The notes under the pieces: generated by a model
The model's input: only the letters and a program-made list of their open reading frames with translations
Told to the model about the DNA's origin: nothing
Database searches by the model: none
Position numbers and translations under genes: made by a program
From: Acidimicrobiia bacterium
GTDB taxonomy: Bacteria; Actinomycetota; Acidimicrobiia; Spongiisociales; UBA5794
DNA length: 64,000 nt
Reading direction: 5' to 3'
Assembly: GCA_030065575.1 (NCBI GenBank)
Contig: JASJDZ010000007.1
Location: forward strand, 1 to 64,000
In this document: positions 63,037 through 64,000 of the stretch, in pieces
Layout of the letters: each line of letters opens with the position of its first letter
Numbering within the stretch: position 1 is the first letter of the stretch

Positions 63037-64000
63037 TCACCGCGGCGGGCGACACATCGCAACGAGTTCGCTCTCGACTTCTGCGATCGGCACGCCACGC
63101 CGTTCCTCTTCACCGCGCGGGCGAAGCCCTGCCGTTCCGTTCTCGACGTCATTGTCGCCGACTACGAGCACAGCTGGATGCTTCTGGACGATGGCGCGTC
63201 GGATCTTCTCCCCGACGGTGTCGTCCGCGCCATCGACCTCAACGCGCAAGCCCGCGTTGCGCAGCCGGGTGGCTACCTCCTCGGCGTAGGGCAGATGCCG
63301 ATCGGCAACAGACAAGATCGTCGCCTGTACAGGGGCAAGCCAGCCCGGCAGAGCGCCTGCGTAGTGCTCGATGAGGATCCCAACGAAGCGCTCGATAGAG
63401 CCCATGAGGGCACGGTGGATCATCACCGGCCGCTCCCGGGTGTTGTGGTCGGATGCGTAGAGCAGATCGAAGTTCTCGGGCTGCGCAAAGTCGACCTGGA
63501 GGGTCGACAGCTGCCAGCGCCGCCCGATTGCATCGCGGACGTGCACGTCGATCTTCGGCCCGTAGAAAGCCCCTTCGCCCTCAGCGATGTTGTAAGGAAG
63601 ACCCGCCGTCTCGAGTGCCAGCTGGAGAGCGTCCTCCGCCTTGTCCCAGAGCTCATCGCTCCCTATGTACTTGTCAGGATCCTTGGTGGAGAGATCCGCC
63701 TCGAACTCCTCAAAGCCGAAATCGCGGAGCACCATGAGAGTGAAGTCGAGTAGGTTCTGCAGTTCAGATGCGATGTCGTCCTCTTCGATGAAGATGTGGC
63801 TGTCATCTTGAGTGAATCCCCGGGCTCGCATCAGCCCATGGACAACGCCTGACCGCTCATATCGGTAGACGGTTCCCAGCTCATACATCCGCAACGGAAG
63901 CTCGCGGTAGCTTCGTCCCCGGCTGCTGAAGATCAGGATGTGGAACGGGCAGTTCATCGGCTTCATCCGGTACTCGGTGGACTCGTCCAGCACCATGCCG
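63037..64000 (-). CDS. thrS: Threonyl-tRNA synthetase, C-terminal part (partial)
   Basis: About 320 C-terminal codons of a class II synthetase; the N-terminal TGS, editing and part of the catalytic domain lie beyond the right edge. Zinc ligands are in MKPMNCPFH, GFTQDDSHIF and PVMIHRALMGSIERFVG. The anticodon-binding domain ends the protein. The thrS-pgsA1-patA-pimA-pdxS neighbourhood matches Mycobacterium as I remember it, here with the RND transporter and gltA inserted. Confidence 0.96.
   Translation of the reverse strand, partial: GMVLDESTEYRMKPMNCPFHILIFSSRGRSYRELPLRMYELGTVYRYERSGVVHGLMRARGFTQDDSHIFIEEDDIASELQNLLDFTLMVLRDFGFEEFEADLSTKDPDKYIGSDELWDKAEDALQLALETAGLPYNIAEGEGAFYGPKIDVHVRDAIGRRWQLSTLQVDFAQPENFDLLYASDHNTRERPVMIHRALMGSIERFVGILIEHYAGALPGWLAPVQATILSVADRHLPYAEEVATRLRNAGLRVEVDGADDTVGEKIRRAIVQKHPAVLVVGDNDVENGTAGLRPRGEEERRGVPIAEVESELVAMCRPPR

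Overview
The window is a dense, GC-rich housekeeping segment of an actinobacterial chromosome (phylum Actinomycetota). The lineage call rests on a small rpoZ next to a mycobacterial-type integration host factor (mihF), a PriA without a recognisable ATPase, a pgsA1-patA-pimA phosphatidylinositol-mannoside cluster, frequent GTG starts, several promoters whose -10 box ends 8 to 10 bases before the start codon (leaderless mRNAs), and an actinobacterial gene order. A deep-branching, probably uncultured lineage such as Acidimicrobiia is my guess; the partial 16S rRNA does not fix the class by eye. Layout: 1-342 is the 5' part of a 16S rRNA gene (minus strand) with its leader upstream. A plus-strand LPXTG surface protein with three DUF11 repeats follows at 936-3245. 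From 3300 to the right edge almost everything is on the minus strand. Reading in minus-strand order from the right edge: thrS (partial), an RND/MMPL transporter with a small membrane protein, [gltA on plus], pgsA1-patA-pimA, pdxS-pdxT-yebC, ruvC-ruvA-ruvB, [CHAD protein on plus], queA-tgt, yajC-secD-secF-apt-relA-MBL hydrolase, aspS-rarA, a small membrane protein-hisS-alaS-ruvX-mltG-aroE-pilD, aroC-aroB-pepQ-efp-nusB, pyrC-pyrD-pyrF, mihF-gmk-rpoZ-coaBC-priA, def-fmt-rsmB, [ppk2 on plus], rpe-diguanylate-cyclase-like regulator, an FMN riboswitch with ribD-ribE-ribBA-ribH, infC-rpmI-rplT-rRNA methyltransferase, pheS-pheT-mpg, and tyrS with a small membrane protein. As I remember it, these blocks match the order of the Rv1380-Rv1416, Rv1641-Rv1689 and Rv2533-Rv2614 regions of Mycobacterium tuberculosis. 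Most neighbouring genes overlap by four bases (ATGA, GTGA or TTGA), so whole blocks are probably transcribed and translated together. No transposase, integrase, phage, CRISPR array or dedicated defence system was seen. The novelty lies in regulation and in small anomalies: a pheST transcription attenuator with a leaderless Phe-containing leader peptide and a perfect antiterminator; an FMN riboswitch whose P1 stem contains the ribD Shine-Dalgarno; an infC gene whose Shine-Dalgarno points to an AUC start; a LexA (Cheo) box over the ruvC start codon; a tandem 70-bp repeat after yebC in which a copy of the last codons of yebC carries synonymous changes; and a tyrosyl-tRNA synthetase with TLGW in place of HIGH.
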